This document shows positions 1-13,073 of a stretch of DNA of 64,000 nt, in pieces; position 1 is the stretch's first letter; every line of letters begins with the position of its first letter. The translations under genes were made by a program, and so were the position numbers. This DNA comes from Rhizobium sp. Leaf306 (lineage in GTDB: Bacteria > Pseudomonadota > Alphaproteobacteria > Rhizobiales > Rhizobiaceae), in assembly GCF_001423425.1 (NCBI RefSeq), contig NZ_LMNX01000004.1:186001-250000 (forward strand), given 5' to 3'. A model generated the notes under the pieces. The model did not search any database and was not told the DNA's origin. It saw nothing but the letters and a program-made list of their open reading frames with translations.

Positions 1-1
1 C

Positions 2-754
2 ACGGCATCCAGCAGTTCGGAAACGACCAACGGCATCTCGATGTACCTGGCGCTTGACCGGTCCGGCTCGATGTCCTTTGTCACCAGCGACAGGAATACA
101 CTGCGGTCCTACTGTGACAACTACACCAACGCTGACTGGCCGTCGGTCGCCTTCTACTGGCCCTGCTACATCCGCAAGATCGAGGCCCTGCAGACGGCGG
201 CAACGGGGCTGTTCACGTCGCTGAAGACGTCCGACCCGAAAAACACGCTGATCCGTGTCGGTGCGGTTTCCTACACCGATGAGACGCAGTCTCCGACACC
301 GATGACATGGGGCACGACCGAGGCTGCCAAGTACGTGGCGGCGCTTCCAAGCGTTCCGACCGGCGGCACCGATGCCAGCGGCGCGATGACCCTCGCACTG
401 AATGCACTGAAATCGAGCAACACGACCGAGGCAACGGCGCATACGGCCAAGGGCAATGCCACCTTCAACCGCTACATCGTGCTGATGACGGATGGCGAAA
501 TGACCGGCAAAAGCGCCAACTGGAATCCGGCGCTGGACAGAACAGTGCGCAGCCAGTGCGAAACCGCCAAGGCCGATGGCATCAAGATCTTCACCGTTGC
601 CTTCATGGCGCCGGACAAGGGCAAGTCGCTGCTGAGCACCTGCGCAAGCGCCAGCGACTACTATTACGAGCCCGAAGACATGACCGATCTCGTCAACGCG
701 TTCGGCGATATCGCCAACAAGGCGGCAAAATCCGCGGTTCGCCTCACCAACTAG
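2..754 (+). CDS. von Willebrand factor A domain protein, TadG-like (C-terminal part)
   Basis: The frame is open from base 2, so the gene begins before the window; the first in-frame ATG (41) lies inside a beta strand of the domain and is not the start. The visible 250 residues form one vWA domain: the MIDAS motif DxSxS is seen as DRSGSMS, the second metal ligand region as TGGTDASGAM, and the third as LMTDGEM. It ends shortly after the fold (FGDIANKAAKSAVRLTN). In rhizobia such domains sit at the C terminus of TadG-like pilus assembly proteins after one N-terminal membrane segment; the N-terminal part is outside the window, so the TadG assignment is inferred. A strong terminator follows at 795-826. 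Confidence 0.8.
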   Translation, partial: TASSSSETTNGISMYLALDRSGSMSFVTSDRNTLRSYCDNYTNADWPSVAFYWPCYIRKIEALQTAATGLFTSLKTSDPKNTLIRVGAVSYTDETQSPTPMTWGTTEAAKYVAALPSVPTGGTDASGAMTLALNALKSSNTTEATAHTAKGNATFNRYIVLMTDGEMTGKSANWNPALDRTVRSQCETAKADGIKIFTVAFMAPDKGKSLLSTCASASDYYYEPEDMTDLVNAFGDIANKAAKSAVRLTN

Positions 755-794
755 GCGGCAGTCTAAGTCTCTCGGAACGTTTGATTATTTGCAG

Positions 795-826
795 AACCCC
801 GTCCAACCGGCGGGGTTTTGCTTTTT
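795..826 (+). terminator. Rho-independent terminator after the vWA gene
   Basis: Stem AACCCCG (795-801) pairs with CGGGGTT (811-817), followed by TTTT and, after GC, a run of six T. It separates the vWA gene from the glycogen cluster. The remaining bases up to 975 are the presumed promoter region of glgP; I see no convincing consensus promoter there. Confidence 0.85.
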
Positions 827-975
827 TGCGATTTTACATGCCCATGACATATTTCAAGACCAATATCATTGCCCGTTGCAAGCGTTTCGTAACGGTGCAT
901 AACTGGTTTCCCAGATCTTCAACGAGGGTCCGAATCGGACGCAATTCTCACGCTTAACCAGAAAGTTAGCGCGAC

Positions 976-3438
976 ATGGACAAGACCTCTTCTAACGTCG
1001 AACTCCCCTTTCCGGCACCACGCAGCTCCCGGCCTGAAATCATGGCGGAGGAGATCATCGAGCGCCTGACCTATCGGATCGGCAAGGATGCGCAGGTCGC
1101 CAAGCCGCATGACTGGCTGACAGCAACGATCCTGGTGGTGCGCGACCGCATTATCGACCGGTGGATGGATTCGACCCGCAAGGTCTACAAGACAGGCGAG
1201 AAGCGCGTTTACTATCTATCGCTGGAATTCCTGATCGGCCGCCTGATGCGCGATGCCGTCAGCAATCTCGGCCTGATGTCGGAAATTCGCGATGCGCTGA
1301 CATCGCTCGGCGTCGATGTGGCTGTCATTGCCGGCCTCGAACCCGATGCAGCCCTCGGCAACGGAGGCCTCGGCCGTCTCGCCGCCTGTTTCATGGAGAG
1401 CATGGCAACCGTCGAGATCCCGGCCTATGGCTACGGCATCCGCTACGTCCACGGCCTGTTCCGTCAGCAGATGGCCGATGGCTGGCAGGTGGAACTGCCG
1501 GAAACCTGGCTCGCCCACGGCAACCCCTGGGAATTCGAGCGCCGCGAAAGCTCCTACGAAATCGGCTTCGGCGGCACGGTGGACACGGTCGGCGGTTACG
1601 ACGATGCGCCGCGCTATGTCTGGAAGCCGGCCGAACGCGTCATCGCCATGGCCTACGACACGCCGATCGTTGGCTGGCGTGGCAAGCGCGTCAACACGCT
1701 GCGCCTCTGGTCGGCCCAGCCGATCGATCCGATCCTGCTCGATGCCTTCAACGCCGGCGACCACATCGGTGCGCTGCGCGAAAGCAACAAGGCCGAAAGC
1801 CTCACCCGCGTCCTCTACCCGGCCGATGCCAATCCGGCCGGCCAGGAACTGCGCCTGCGCCAGGAATTCTTTTTCTCCTCGGCCTCGCTCCAGGACATCC
1901 TGCGCCGCCACCTGCAGCAGTATCCGGACTTCACCAATCTTCCCGACAAGGTCGCGATCCAGCTCAACGACACCCATCCGGCGATTTCGATCGGCGAACT
2001 GATGCGCCTTCTGGTCGACATCCACGGCGTGGATTTCGACGAGAGCTGGGAAATTGTCCGCAAGACCTTCTCCTACACCAACCACACGCTTCTGCCCGAG
2101 GCGTTGGAAAGCTGGCCGGTACCGTTGTTCGAGCGCCTGCTGCCGCGCCACATGCAGCTCGTCTATGCGATCAACACCAAGATCTTGCTGGAAGCGCGCA
2201 AGCTGAAGAACTTCTCCGAAACCCAGATCCGTTCGATCTCGCTGATCGACGAGGGCGGCGAGCGCCGCGTGCGCATGGGCAACCTTGCCTTTGTCGGCTC
2301 GCATTCGATCAACGGCGTCTCGGCCCTGCATACGGACCTGATGAAGGTCACTGTGTTCCAGGACCTGCACACGCTCTATCCCACACGCATCAACAACAAG
2401 ACCAACGGCATCACCCCTCGCCGCTGGCTGATGCAGTGCAATCCGGGCCTCACATCGTTGATCCAGGACGCCATCGGCGACAAATTCCTTGATGACACCG
2501 AGGCGCTGACAGATCTTGAGAAATTCTCAAGCGACAGCTCGTTCCAGGACAAGTTTGCAGCGATCAAGCGCACCAACAAGATCGCACTCGCCAATCTGGT
2601 CGGCAGCCGCATGGGCATCAGGCTCGATCCGTCGGCCATGTTCGACATCCAGATCAAGCGCATCCACGAATACAAGCGCCAGCTCCTCAACATCATCGAG
2701 GCGGTAGCGCTTTACGACCAGATCCGCTCGCATCCGGAACTCGATTGGGTGCCGCGTGTCAAACTGTTCGCCGGCAAGGCGGCGCCGAGCTACCACAACG
2801 CCAAGCTGATCATCAAGCTGGCCAACGACGTCGCTCGCGTCATCAACAACGACCCATCGGTGCGCGGTCTCCTGAAGATCGTCTTCATACCGAACTACAA
2901 CGTGTCTCTCGCCGAGATCATGGTCCCCGCGGCCGATCTTTCCGAGCAGATCTCGACGGCCGGCATGGAAGCGTCGGGAACCGGCAACATGAAGTTTGCC
3001 CTGAACGGGGCACTGACGATCGGCACGCTCGACGGCGCCAATGTCGAAATGCGCGACCATGTCGGGGAAGACAACATCGTCATCTTCGGCCTGAAAGCGG
3101 ACGAGGTGCAGAAGGTCCGCGACGAGGGCCACGATCCCCGCGCCGTTATCGACCAGTCTCCGGAACTTGCACAGGCCCTGAATGCCATCGCGACAGGCGT
3201 GTTTTCGCCGGATGACCGGTCGCGTTTCACGGTCCTGATGGACGGGATCTACAATCACGACTGGTTCATGGTTGCCGCCGACTTCGATGCCTATGCAGCA
3301 GCGCAGCGCAGCGTTGACCAAATCTGGTCGGACCCTAAATCATGGTATTCGAAGACTATTCTCAACACCGCCCGCATGGGTTGGTTCTCCTCCGATAGAA
3401 CCATTCGCCAATACGCGTCGGAAATCTGGAGAGCCTGA
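976..3438 (+). CDS. glgP: Glycogen/maltodextrin phosphorylase
   Basis: Cytosolic enzyme that releases glucose 1-phosphate from the non-reducing ends of glycogen, using pyridoxal phosphate. At 820 residues it has normal family length. The N-terminal half carries the phosphorylase signatures YYLSLEFLIGR and ALGNGGLGRLAACF; the cofactor lysine is in EASGTGNMKFALNGA near residue 673. It is the first gene of the cluster, and its TGA overlaps the ATG of glgB (TGATG), which points to translational coupling. The same gene order is known from Agrobacterium tumefaciens. Confidence 0.97.
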   Translation: MDKTSSNVELPFPAPRSSRPEIMAEEIIERLTYRIGKDAQVAKPHDWLTATILVVRDRIIDRWMDSTRKVYKTGEKRVYYLSLEFLIGRLMRDAVSNLGLMSEIRDALTSLGVDVAVIAGLEPDAALGNGGLGRLAACFMESMATVEIPAYGYGIRYVHGLFRQQMADGWQVELPETWLAHGNPWEFERRESSYEIGFGGTVDTVGGYDDAPRYVWKPAERVIAMAYDTPIVGWRGKRVNTLRLWSAQPIDPILLDAFNAGDHIGALRESNKAESLTRVLYPADANPAGQELRLRQEFFFSSASLQDILRRHLQQYPDFTNLPDKVAIQLNDTHPAISIGELMRLLVDIHGVDFDESWEIVRKTFSYTNHTLLPEALESWPVPLFERLLPRHMQLVYAINTKILLEARKLKNFSETQIRSISLIDEGGERRVRMGNLAFVGSHSINGVSALHTDLMKVTVFQDLHTLYPTRINNKTNGITPRRWLMQCNPGLTSLIQDAIGDKFLDDTEALTDLEKFSSDSSFQDKFAAIKRTNKIALANLVGSRMGIRLDPSAMFDIQIKRIHEYKRQLLNIIEAVALYDQIRSHPELDWVPRVKLFAGKAAPSYHNAKLIIKLANDVARVINNDPSVRGLLKIVFIPNYNVSLAEIMVPAADLSEQISTAGMEASGTGNMKFALNGALTIGTLDGANVEMRDHVGEDNIVIFGLKADEVQKVRDEGHDPRAVIDQSPELAQALNAIATGVFSPDDRSRFTVLMDGIYNHDWFMVAADFDAYAAAQRSVDQIWSDPKSWYSKTILNTARMGWFSSDRTIRQYASEIWRA

Positions 3439-5645
3439 TGACAAAAGCGCCGCGTACGCTCGATGACGGGAGAGCTCCTGGAGAAATCCCGTTATCCGAG
3501 ATCGAGGCGATTTTGGAAGGCAGGCATACAAACCTCTTTGCCGTTCTCGGCCTGCACAAGGTCGGGGACGTCTACAGGGTCCGCTGTTTCATCCCCGGCG
3601 CCGAGGCCGTCACGGCCACGGCGCTGAACGGCACGGAACTGGGCGAACTCACCTGCCGCCACGAAGCCGGTTATTTCGAAGGCATCGTCTCCGCCTCGCA
3701 ACGCCAGCCCGTCCGTTACCGCGCCCGCCGCGGTGATGACGAGTGGGCGGTGACGGACCCCTACTCGTTCGGCCCGGTTCTGGGACCGATGGACGATTAT
3801 TTCGTCCGCGAGGGATCGCATCTGCGCCTGTTCGACAAGATGGGCGCCCATCCGATGAAGCACGAGGGCGTAGAGGGATATCACTTCGCCGTCTGGGCAC
3901 CGAATGCCAAGCGCGTCTCTGTCGTTGGCGATTTCAACACCTGGGATGGCCGCCGCCACATCATGCGGCTGCGTCAGGACACCGGCATCTGGGAAATCTT
4001 CGCGCCCGATATCCTGGCTGGCACCCCCTACAAGTTCGAGATCGTCGGCAGCGACGGCGAAGTTCTGCCCCTCAAGGCCGACCCTTACGCCCGGCGCGCC
4101 GAAATGCGCCCGAAGACGGCGTCCGTCACCACGCCGGAACTGGTGCAGAAATGGGATGACGAAGCCCATCGGGAATTCTGGGAAAAGGCCGATCATCGCC
4201 GTCAGGCGATCTCGATCTACGAAGTGCACGCCGGGTCATGGCGCCGCAAGCAGGATGGTTCGTTCCTCTCCTGGGACGAACTTGCCGCCGAACTCATTCC
4301 CTACTGCACCGACATGGGCTTTACCCATATCGAATTCCTTCCGATTACCGAACATCCCTATGATCCGTCCTGGGGCTACCAGACCACCGGTCTCTATGCG
4401 CCGTCGGCCCGTTTCGGCGAGCCGGAAGGCTTTGCCCGCTTCGTCAACGGCTGCCACAAGGTCGGCATCGGCGTCATCCTCGACTGGGTGCCCGCCCACT
4501 TCCCGGTCGACGCGCACGGGCTGCGCCATTTCGACGGCACCGCACTCTACGAGCATGAAGATCCGCGCCAGGGTTTCCACCCCGACTGGAACACGGCGAT
4601 CTACAATTTCGGCCGACTGGAAGTCCTGTCCTACCTCGTCAACAACGCGCTCTACTGGTCGGAGAAATTCCACCTCGATGGCCTGCGTGTCGATGCGGTC
4701 GCTTCGATGCTCTATCTCGACTATTCCCGCCGCGAGGGCGAATGGGTGCCGAACGAATATGGCGGCCGCGAGAACCTGGAATCTGTCCGCTTCCTGCAGA
4801 AGATGAATTCGCTTTCCTACGGCAATCATCCCGGTGTGATGACCATTGCCGAAGAATCCACATCCTGGCCCAAAGTCTCGGCGCCGGTCCACGAAGGCGG
4901 TCTCGGCTTCGGGTTCAAGTGGAACATGGGTTTCATGCATGACACGCTGAGTTATCTCGCGCGTGAGCCTGTTCACCGCAAGCATCACCACAACACTATG
5001 ACCTTCGGCATGGTCTACGCCTATTCCGAAAACTTCGTCCTGCCGCTCAGCCATGATGAAGTCGTGCACGGCAAGGGGTCGCTGATCGCCAAGATGGCCG
5101 GCGACGACTGGCAGAAATTCGCCAATCTGCGCGCCTATTACGGGTTCATGTGGGGTTATCCGGGCAAGAAGCTGCTGTTCATGGGCCAGGAATTTGCCCA
5201 GTGGAGCGAATGGAGCGAGGAGCGGTCGCTGGACTGGAACCTGCTGCAATACAGCCCGCACGAAGGCATGCGCCGTCTCGTCCGCGATCTGAACTTCTGC
5301 TACCGCTCCAAGCCCGCCCTGCATGCCCGCGATTGCGAGAGCGAAGGGTTCCGCTGGCTGATTGCCGATGATGCCGAAAACTCCGTGTTTGCCTGGCTGC
5401 GTATGGCGCCGGGGGAAAAGCCGGTGGCGGTGATCACGAATTTCACCCCGGTCTACCGGGAAAATTACCGTATTCCCTTGCCAAGCGAGGGCAGATGGCG
5501 GGAAATCCTCAACACCGATGCCGAGATCTATGGCGGCACCGGCAAGGGGAATGGCGGACGCGTGCAGGCGGTGAATGCGGGAGGAACGATCACCGCCGAC
5601 ATCACGTTGCCGCCTCTGGCGACGATCATGCTGGAATTGCAATAA
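3438..5645 (+). CDS. glgB: 1,4-alpha-glucan branching enzyme
   Basis: Makes the alpha-1,6 branch points of glycogen. The 735-residue protein shows the GlgB domain order: an N-terminal carbohydrate-binding region, a second CBM48 domain (about residues 130-220, VVGDFNTWDG), the GH13 catalytic barrel, and an all-beta C-terminal domain. GH13 catalytic regions are visible: DGLRVDAVASM (nucleophile Asp), TIAEESTSWP (acid/base Glu) and LSHDEVVHGKGS (His-Asp pair). The start codon overlaps the glgP stop and glgC follows after 18 bases, so it is part of one operon. Confidence 0.97.
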   Translation: MTKAPRTLDDGRAPGEIPLSEIEAILEGRHTNLFAVLGLHKVGDVYRVRCFIPGAEAVTATALNGTELGELTCRHEAGYFEGIVSASQRQPVRYRARRGDDEWAVTDPYSFGPVLGPMDDYFVREGSHLRLFDKMGAHPMKHEGVEGYHFAVWAPNAKRVSVVGDFNTWDGRRHIMRLRQDTGIWEIFAPDILAGTPYKFEIVGSDGEVLPLKADPYARRAEMRPKTASVTTPELVQKWDDEAHREFWEKADHRRQAISIYEVHAGSWRRKQDGSFLSWDELAAELIPYCTDMGFTHIEFLPITEHPYDPSWGYQTTGLYAPSARFGEPEGFARFVNGCHKVGIGVILDWVPAHFPVDAHGLRHFDGTALYEHEDPRQGFHPDWNTAIYNFGRLEVLSYLVNNALYWSEKFHLDGLRVDAVASMLYLDYSRREGEWVPNEYGGRENLESVRFLQKMNSLSYGNHPGVMTIAEESTSWPKVSAPVHEGGLGFGFKWNMGFMHDTLSYLAREPVHRKHHHNTMTFGMVYAYSENFVLPLSHDEVVHGKGSLIAKMAGDDWQKFANLRAYYGFMWGYPGKKLLFMGQEFAQWSEWSEERSLDWNLLQYSPHEGMRRLVRDLNFCYRSKPALHARDCESEGFRWLIADDAENSVFAWLRMAPGEKPVAVITNFTPVYRENYRIPLPSEGRWREILNTDAEIYGGTGKGNGGRVQAVNAGGTITADITLPPLATIMLELQ

Positions 5646-5663
5646 CGACCGGGAGGGAGAACC

Positions 5664-6926
5664 ATGAACGACAAACGCATACAGCCACTCTCACGCGACG
5701 CGATGGCCTATGTCCTGGCCGGCGGCCGCGGCAGTCGCCTGAAGGAACTGACGGATCGCCGCGCCAAGCCCGCGGTCTACTTCGGCGGCAAGGCGCGCAT
5801 CATCGATTTCGCGCTGTCGAACGCGCTGAATTCCGGCATCCGCCGCATCGGCGTTGCGACCCAGTACAAGGCGCATTCGCTGATCCGCCACATGCAGCGC
5901 GGCTGGAACTTCCTGCGTTCAGAGCGCAATGAAAGCTTCGACATCCTGCCCGCCTCCCAGCGCGTTTCGGAAACGCAATGGTATGAAGGCACGGCCGACG
6001 CGGTGTTCCAGAACATCGACATCATCGAAGGCTACGCGCCGGAATACATGGTCATCCTTGCCGGCGACCACGTCTACAAGATGGACTACGAGTACATGCT
6101 GCAGCAGCACGTGAACTCCGGCGCCGACGTCACCGTCGGTTGCCTCGAGGTTCCGCGCATGGAAGCCACGGGCTTCGGCGTCATGCATGTCAACGAGAAG
6201 GACGAGATCATCGATTTCGTCGAAAAGCCGGCCGACCCACCGGGAATTCCAGGCAATCCGGATTTCGCGCTGGCCTCGATGGGCATCTACGTCTTCCACA
6301 CCAAATTTCTGATCGAAGCGCTGAAGCGCGACGCGGAAGCCGAAGGCTCAAGCCGCGACTTCGGCAAGGATATCATTCCCTATATCGTCGAGCACGGTAA
6401 GGCCGTCGCGCACCGCTTTGCCGATAGCTGCGTCCGGTCCGATTTCGAGCGCGAGCCCTACTGGCGCGATGCTGGAACTGTGGACGCATACTGGCAAGCC
6501 AATATCGACCTGACCGAAATCGTGCCCGGCCTTGATCTCTACGACAAGTCCTGGCCGATCTGGACCTTCGGGGAAATCACCCCACCGGCAAAGTTTGTGC
6601 ATGACGACGAAAACCGCCGCGGGTCCGCAACGTCCTCGGTCATTTCCGGCGACTGCATCATTTCCGGTTCGTCGCTCAACCGAAGCCTTCTCTTCACCGG
6701 CGTGCGTGCCAATTCCTATTCCAAGCTCGAAGGCGCGGTCGTGCTGCCGAATGTCCGGATCGGAAGACGCGCCCAGCTTCGCGATGTCATTATCGACCAC
6801 GGCGTCACCATTCCGGAAGGCCTGATCGTCGGAGAGGATCCGGAACTCGATGCCAAGCGCTTCCGCCGCACCGAGAGCGGTATCTGCCTGATCACCCAGG
6901 CGATGATCGACAAGCTCGAGCTGTGA
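5664..6926 (+). CDS. glgC: Glucose-1-phosphate adenylyltransferase
   Basis: Makes ADP-glucose from ATP and glucose 1-phosphate, the committed and allosterically controlled step of glycogen synthesis. At 420 residues it has the usual length. The N-terminal nucleotide-binding motif is [16 protein letters not shown], followed by the regulatory and substrate region [11 protein letters not shown]; a left-handed beta-helix follows the catalytic domain. A strong GGGAGGGAG ribosome binding site (5650-5658) sits before the ATG. The next gene, glgA, begins 13 bases after the stop. Confidence 0.97.
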   Translation: MNDKRIQPLSRDAMAYVLAGGRGSRLKELTDRRAKPAVYFGGKARIIDFALSNALNSGIRRIGVATQYKAHSLIRHMQRGWNFLRSERNESFDILPASQRVSETQWYEGTADAVFQNIDIIEGYAPEYMVILAGDHVYKMDYEYMLQQHVNSGADVTVGCLEVPRMEATGFGVMHVNEKDEIIDFVEKPADPPGIPGNPDFALASMGIYVFHTKFLIEALKRDAEAEGSSRDFGKDIIPYIVEHGKAVAHRFADSCVRSDFEREPYWRDAGTVDAYWQANIDLTEIVPGLDLYDKSWPIWTFGEITPPAKFVHDDENRRGSATSSVISGDCIISGSSLNRSLLFTGVRANSYSKLEGAVVLPNVRIGRRAQLRDVIIDHGVTIPEGLIVGEDPELDAKRFRRTESGICLITQAMIDKLEL

Positions 6927-6939
6927 ACGGGATCCTCCG

Positions 6940-10015
<3,076 letters not shown>

Positions 10016-10035
10016 TCGAGGCTGCCGGGTGACAT

Positions 10036-10158
10036 TGCCCCTCATCCGGCGACAGCAACCTTCTCCCCGCAATCGGGGAGAAGGATTTGCCGCAGCGACA
10101 CGGGACCCTACTTCCATAGGACACGTCTCTTCTTCCCACCAAGCGGAGAGAAGGCAGG
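10036..10158. repeat. RIME-like palindromic intergenic repeat between pgm and glgX
   Basis: The segment begins CCCCTCATCCGGC and contains an 11-bp stem (CCTTCTCCCCG, 10059-10069, with CGGGGAGAAGG, 10074-10084). The second half, around 10129-10158, is a worn copy of the same type of module. It closely resembles the better preserved element at 60816-60950. Such elements are known in rhizobia as RIME; family membership here is judged by eye. Confidence 0.75.
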
Positions 10159-10219
10159 CTGATTGTCAGCCGCGAACGCAGGGTCGCTGGCGAAATGGAT
10201 GAGCGATAAGGAACCCGAT

Positions 10220-12163
10220 ATGTCTCACGCACACGCTCAAAGACGCGGCGCTGTTCTCCTGGATAAGATGGCTGAATTCTCGGTCTGGTCGCAGCATGCG
10301 GAAAAGATCGAACTCTGCCTGTTCGATGCCGATGGCGAGACGGAAACCGCCCGCCACCCGATGACGCGCGGCGACGACAACCTTTACCGCATCGACCTTC
10401 CCTCGATCAGACCCGGCCAGCGCTACGGTTTTCGTGCCCATGGCATCTACGATCCGGATAAAGGCCTCTGGTTCGACCCGTCGAAACTGCTTGTCGACCC
10501 CTACGCCAAAGAACTCGACCGCCCCTTCGTCTACGATCCGAACCTCTCGCAGTTCAACTTCGACACGGCCGGCCTGGTGCCCAAGGCAATCGTCACGGAG
10601 CACGTCGCAGCCAAGATCGAGGCGCCGCGGTTTAACGCCGGCGGACTGATCTACGAAGTCGCCGTAAAACCCTTCACCATTCTCCACCCCGACGTGCCGG
10701 AAGATATCCGCGGCACGGTCGCGGCGCTCGCGCATCCAGCGATCATCGCCCATCTCAAAAGGATCGGCGTCGACGCGATCGAGCTGATGCCAATCACCGC
10801 CTGGATCGACGAACGGCACCTCCCGTCGCTGGGTCTCACCAATGGCTGGGGCTACAATCCCATCGCCTTCATGGCGCTCGACCCGCGCCTTTGCCCGGGC
10901 GGGGTTGAGGAACTGCGCGACACCGTCGCCACCCTGCACGAGGCCGGCATCGGCGTCATCCTCGATCTCGTGTTCAACCATTCGGGCGAAAGCGATCGCT
11001 ACGGTGCCACGCTGTCGATGCGCGGGATCGACAACCTCGCCTATTATCGTCACGCGCAGGGTGAGCCCGGCCTTCTCATCAACGACACCGGTACCGGCAA
11101 CACGCTCGCCTGCGACCATCCCGAAGTCCGGCGCCTGATCGTCGATACGTTGCGCCATTTCGTCATTCATGCAGGCGTCGACGGCTTCCGCTTCGATCTT
11201 GCACCGATCCTCGGTCGCACCTCGAACGGTTTCGATGCCGATAGCGAAACGCTGACCACGATGCTCGAAGACGAGGTCCTGAAAGACCGCGTCATGATCG
11301 CCGAACCCTGGGATATCGGCCCCGGCGGCTATCAGCTCGGCAATTTTCCGGAAAAATTCCTCGAGTGGAACGACCGCGCCCGCGACGACATCCGCCGTTA
11401 CTGGCGCGGCGACGTGTGGACGACAGGCGCGCTCGCCACCCGGCTTGCAGGCTCGTCTGACCTTTTCTCCGGACACACGCGCACGGTCAATTTCCTCGCC
11501 GCCCATGACGGCTTCACGCTGATGGATCTCGTGTCCAACGAGGACAAACACAATGAGGCGAACGGCGAAGACAACCGCGACGGTCACGGCGACAACATGT
11601 CCTGGAACAACGGCACCGAAGGCGTGACCCGCGACCGCGATATCCTCGCCGACCGTCGAAGGGACGCCGAAGCCCTGCTCTCGACGCTGTTTGCCAGCCG
11701 AGGCACGATCATGCTGACGATGGGCGACGAGGCCGGCCGCTCCCAGCGCGGCAACAACAACGCCTATGCGCAGGATAACGAGATCACCTGGATGGACTGG
11801 GCAACGCTCGACGAGGCGCTGGTCGAGCACACGGCAATGCTTTCAGCCCTCCGCAAACGGTTCCACGTATTCTCCGAAACCAGCCTGCTCACGGGCGATG
11901 GCGATATCGAATGGATCTCGCCAAGCGGCCAGCCGATGCAGGTCTCCGACTGGGAAAACCCCGCCAATCCGGTCCTCGGTTTCATGCTGAAAACCGACGA
12001 TGCAACGACCGGAAAGGCCACGCGGCTCGCCATCATCGTCAACCGCGGCCACACCCCGCAAACCTTCGCCCTTCCCGGCCCGAACTGGCGTTGTTATCCT
12101 GATAACCAGCCGTGGGATACGGCACTTCCCCCCCGGTCGGTCAGCTTTTGCATCGAAAATTGA
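10220..12163 (+). CDS. glgX: Glycogen debranching enzyme
   Basis: Isoamylase-type GH13 enzyme that hydrolyses alpha-1,6 branches of phosphorylase-trimmed glycogen. The ATG at 10220 is chosen because AAGGA (10208-10212) is well placed before it; an in-frame ATG at 10199 and a TTG at 10163 exist but lack such a site. The 647-residue protein has an N-terminal CBM48 domain (FSVWSQHAEKIELCLFD) and GH13 motifs DGFRFDLAPILGR (nucleophile), MIAEPWDIG (acid/base) and FLAAHDGFTL. It is separated from pgm by about 200 bases holding a repeat, so it may be read through from upstream or have its own promoter. Confidence 0.95.
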   Translation: MSHAHAQRRGAVLLDKMAEFSVWSQHAEKIELCLFDADGETETARHPMTRGDDNLYRIDLPSIRPGQRYGFRAHGIYDPDKGLWFDPSKLLVDPYAKELDRPFVYDPNLSQFNFDTAGLVPKAIVTEHVAAKIEAPRFNAGGLIYEVAVKPFTILHPDVPEDIRGTVAALAHPAIIAHLKRIGVDAIELMPITAWIDERHLPSLGLTNGWGYNPIAFMALDPRLCPGGVEELRDTVATLHEAGIGVILDLVFNHSGESDRYGATLSMRGIDNLAYYRHAQGEPGLLINDTGTGNTLACDHPEVRRLIVDTLRHFVIHAGVDGFRFDLAPILGRTSNGFDADSETLTTMLEDEVLKDRVMIAEPWDIGPGGYQLGNFPEKFLEWNDRARDDIRRYWRGDVWTTGALATRLAGSSDLFSGHTRTVNFLAAHDGFTLMDLVSNEDKHNEANGEDNRDGHGDNMSWNNGTEGVTRDRDILADRRRDAEALLSTLFASRGTIMLTMGDEAGRSQRGNNNAYAQDNEITWMDWATLDEALVEHTAMLSALRKRFHVFSETSLLTGDGDIEWISPSGQPMQVSDWENPANPVLGFMLKTDDATTGKATRLAIIVNRGHTPQTFALPGPNWRCYPDNQPWDTALPPRSVSFCIEN

Positions 12164-12239
12164 TGCACTGCAAAAACCTGTCGCCAAGTCCTTCAAAGCC
12201 TGTAAGAGTCCGCATCACAACCAACGGAAAGAGCAGCGC

Positions 12240-12725
12240 ATGCGTGAAATTTCCCTCGCCGATGTTGCAGGACTGGTCGGTCAGGAACTGGGTGTTTCCG
12301 ACTGGATTACCGTCAACCAGACAATGATCGACCAGTTCGCCGATGCGACGCTCGATCATCAGTTTATCCACGTGGATCCAGAGCGCGCCAAGGCCGAAAG
12401 CCCATTCGGCGGCACCATCGCCCACGGCTTTCTGTCGCTGTCGCTGCTGTCGGCCATGAACTACGAGACCATGCCGAAAATCCGCGAACAGACGATGGGG
12501 ATCAACTACGGGTTCGACAAGGTCCGCTTCATGTCGCCCGTCAAGAGTGGCGCGCGGGTCCGCGGCCACTTCACGCTGGCCGACAGCCGCTTCCGCGGCG
12601 CCGGCATGCTGATGACCACATACGAGGTTTCGATCGAGATCGAGAACGAGAAAAAGCCGGCACTGACCGCCACCTGGATCACTATCGTCCAGTTCGACCC
12701 GAAGGATCGGCCGGAAGACGCCTGA
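12240..12725 (+). CDS. MaoC family dehydratase/hydratase
   Basis: A 161-residue hot-dog fold protein of the MaoC/(R)-specific enoyl-CoA hydratase type. The signature region is FADATLDHQFIHVDPE followed by GGTIAHGFLSLSL, which carries the Asp and His used for hydration in the family. The start at 12240 is preceded by GGAAAGAG (12226-12233). The true substrate cannot be told; close relatives are annotated as nodulation protein N-like or enoyl-CoA hydratases. It lies 76 bases after glgX on the same strand and may be cotranscribed, but no functional link to glycogen is evident. Confidence 0.85.
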   Translation: MREISLADVAGLVGQELGVSDWITVNQTMIDQFADATLDHQFIHVDPERAKAESPFGGTIAHGFLSLSLLSAMNYETMPKIREQTMGINYGFDKVRFMSPVKSGARVRGHFTLADSRFRGAGMLMTTYEVSIEIENEKKPALTATWITIVQFDPKDRPEDA

Positions 12726-12752
12726 GTTACCTCCCGTTCATCTCCTCTCGCG

Positions 12753-13073
12753 TCATCCCAATTCCAGCATCAGCAACCCGATGAGCGGCGGCAAGGCGGC
12801 ACCGATGAGAAGGGGCGCCGTCCGGGATGCCGTCAGCCCCAGCGCAGAACCGGAAACCCCGGCCGCGATCAACCCGGCGATCGGCATGGACAGACTGCGG
12901 TCGATCCCCGGCACGAGCGAAGCCAGTAGCGCCGCAATGACCGCTACCCCGCCGACCAGAATGCCCTTCCACAGTTCGACACCGGACAACTTCGCCGCTA
13001 CCGCGCCCCCGGCAATGGCGGCAGCGATCCCAAGCAAGACCCACTGAATATCCGGCCAACCAGCGTCCACCAT
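12753..13073 (-). CDS. Small hydrophobic membrane protein, unknown function
   Basis: About 106 residues with three to four predicted membrane helices (for example VLLGIAAAIAGGAVAA, ILVGGVAVIAALLASL, APLLIGAALPPLIGLLML). I do not recognise the family. The ATG at 13073 is chosen because the upstream in-frame ATG (13088) is inside a terminator stem. The only ribosome binding site available is GGGAGGG, which is the 3' arm of that terminator, six bases from the ATG. The gene lies downstream of soxG on the same strand and would be expressed by read-through or from a promoter I cannot see. Confidence 0.65.
   Translation of the reverse strand: MVDAGWPDIQWVLLGIAAAIAGGAVAAKLSGVELWKGILVGGVAVIAALLASLVPGIDRSLSMPIAGLIAAGVSGSALGLTASRTAPLLIGAALPPLIGLLMLELG

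Noticed and set aside
10166..11830. A 554-codon open frame on the minus strand opposite glgX
   Set aside because: Same antisense shadow effect; no domain signature and no ribosome binding site.
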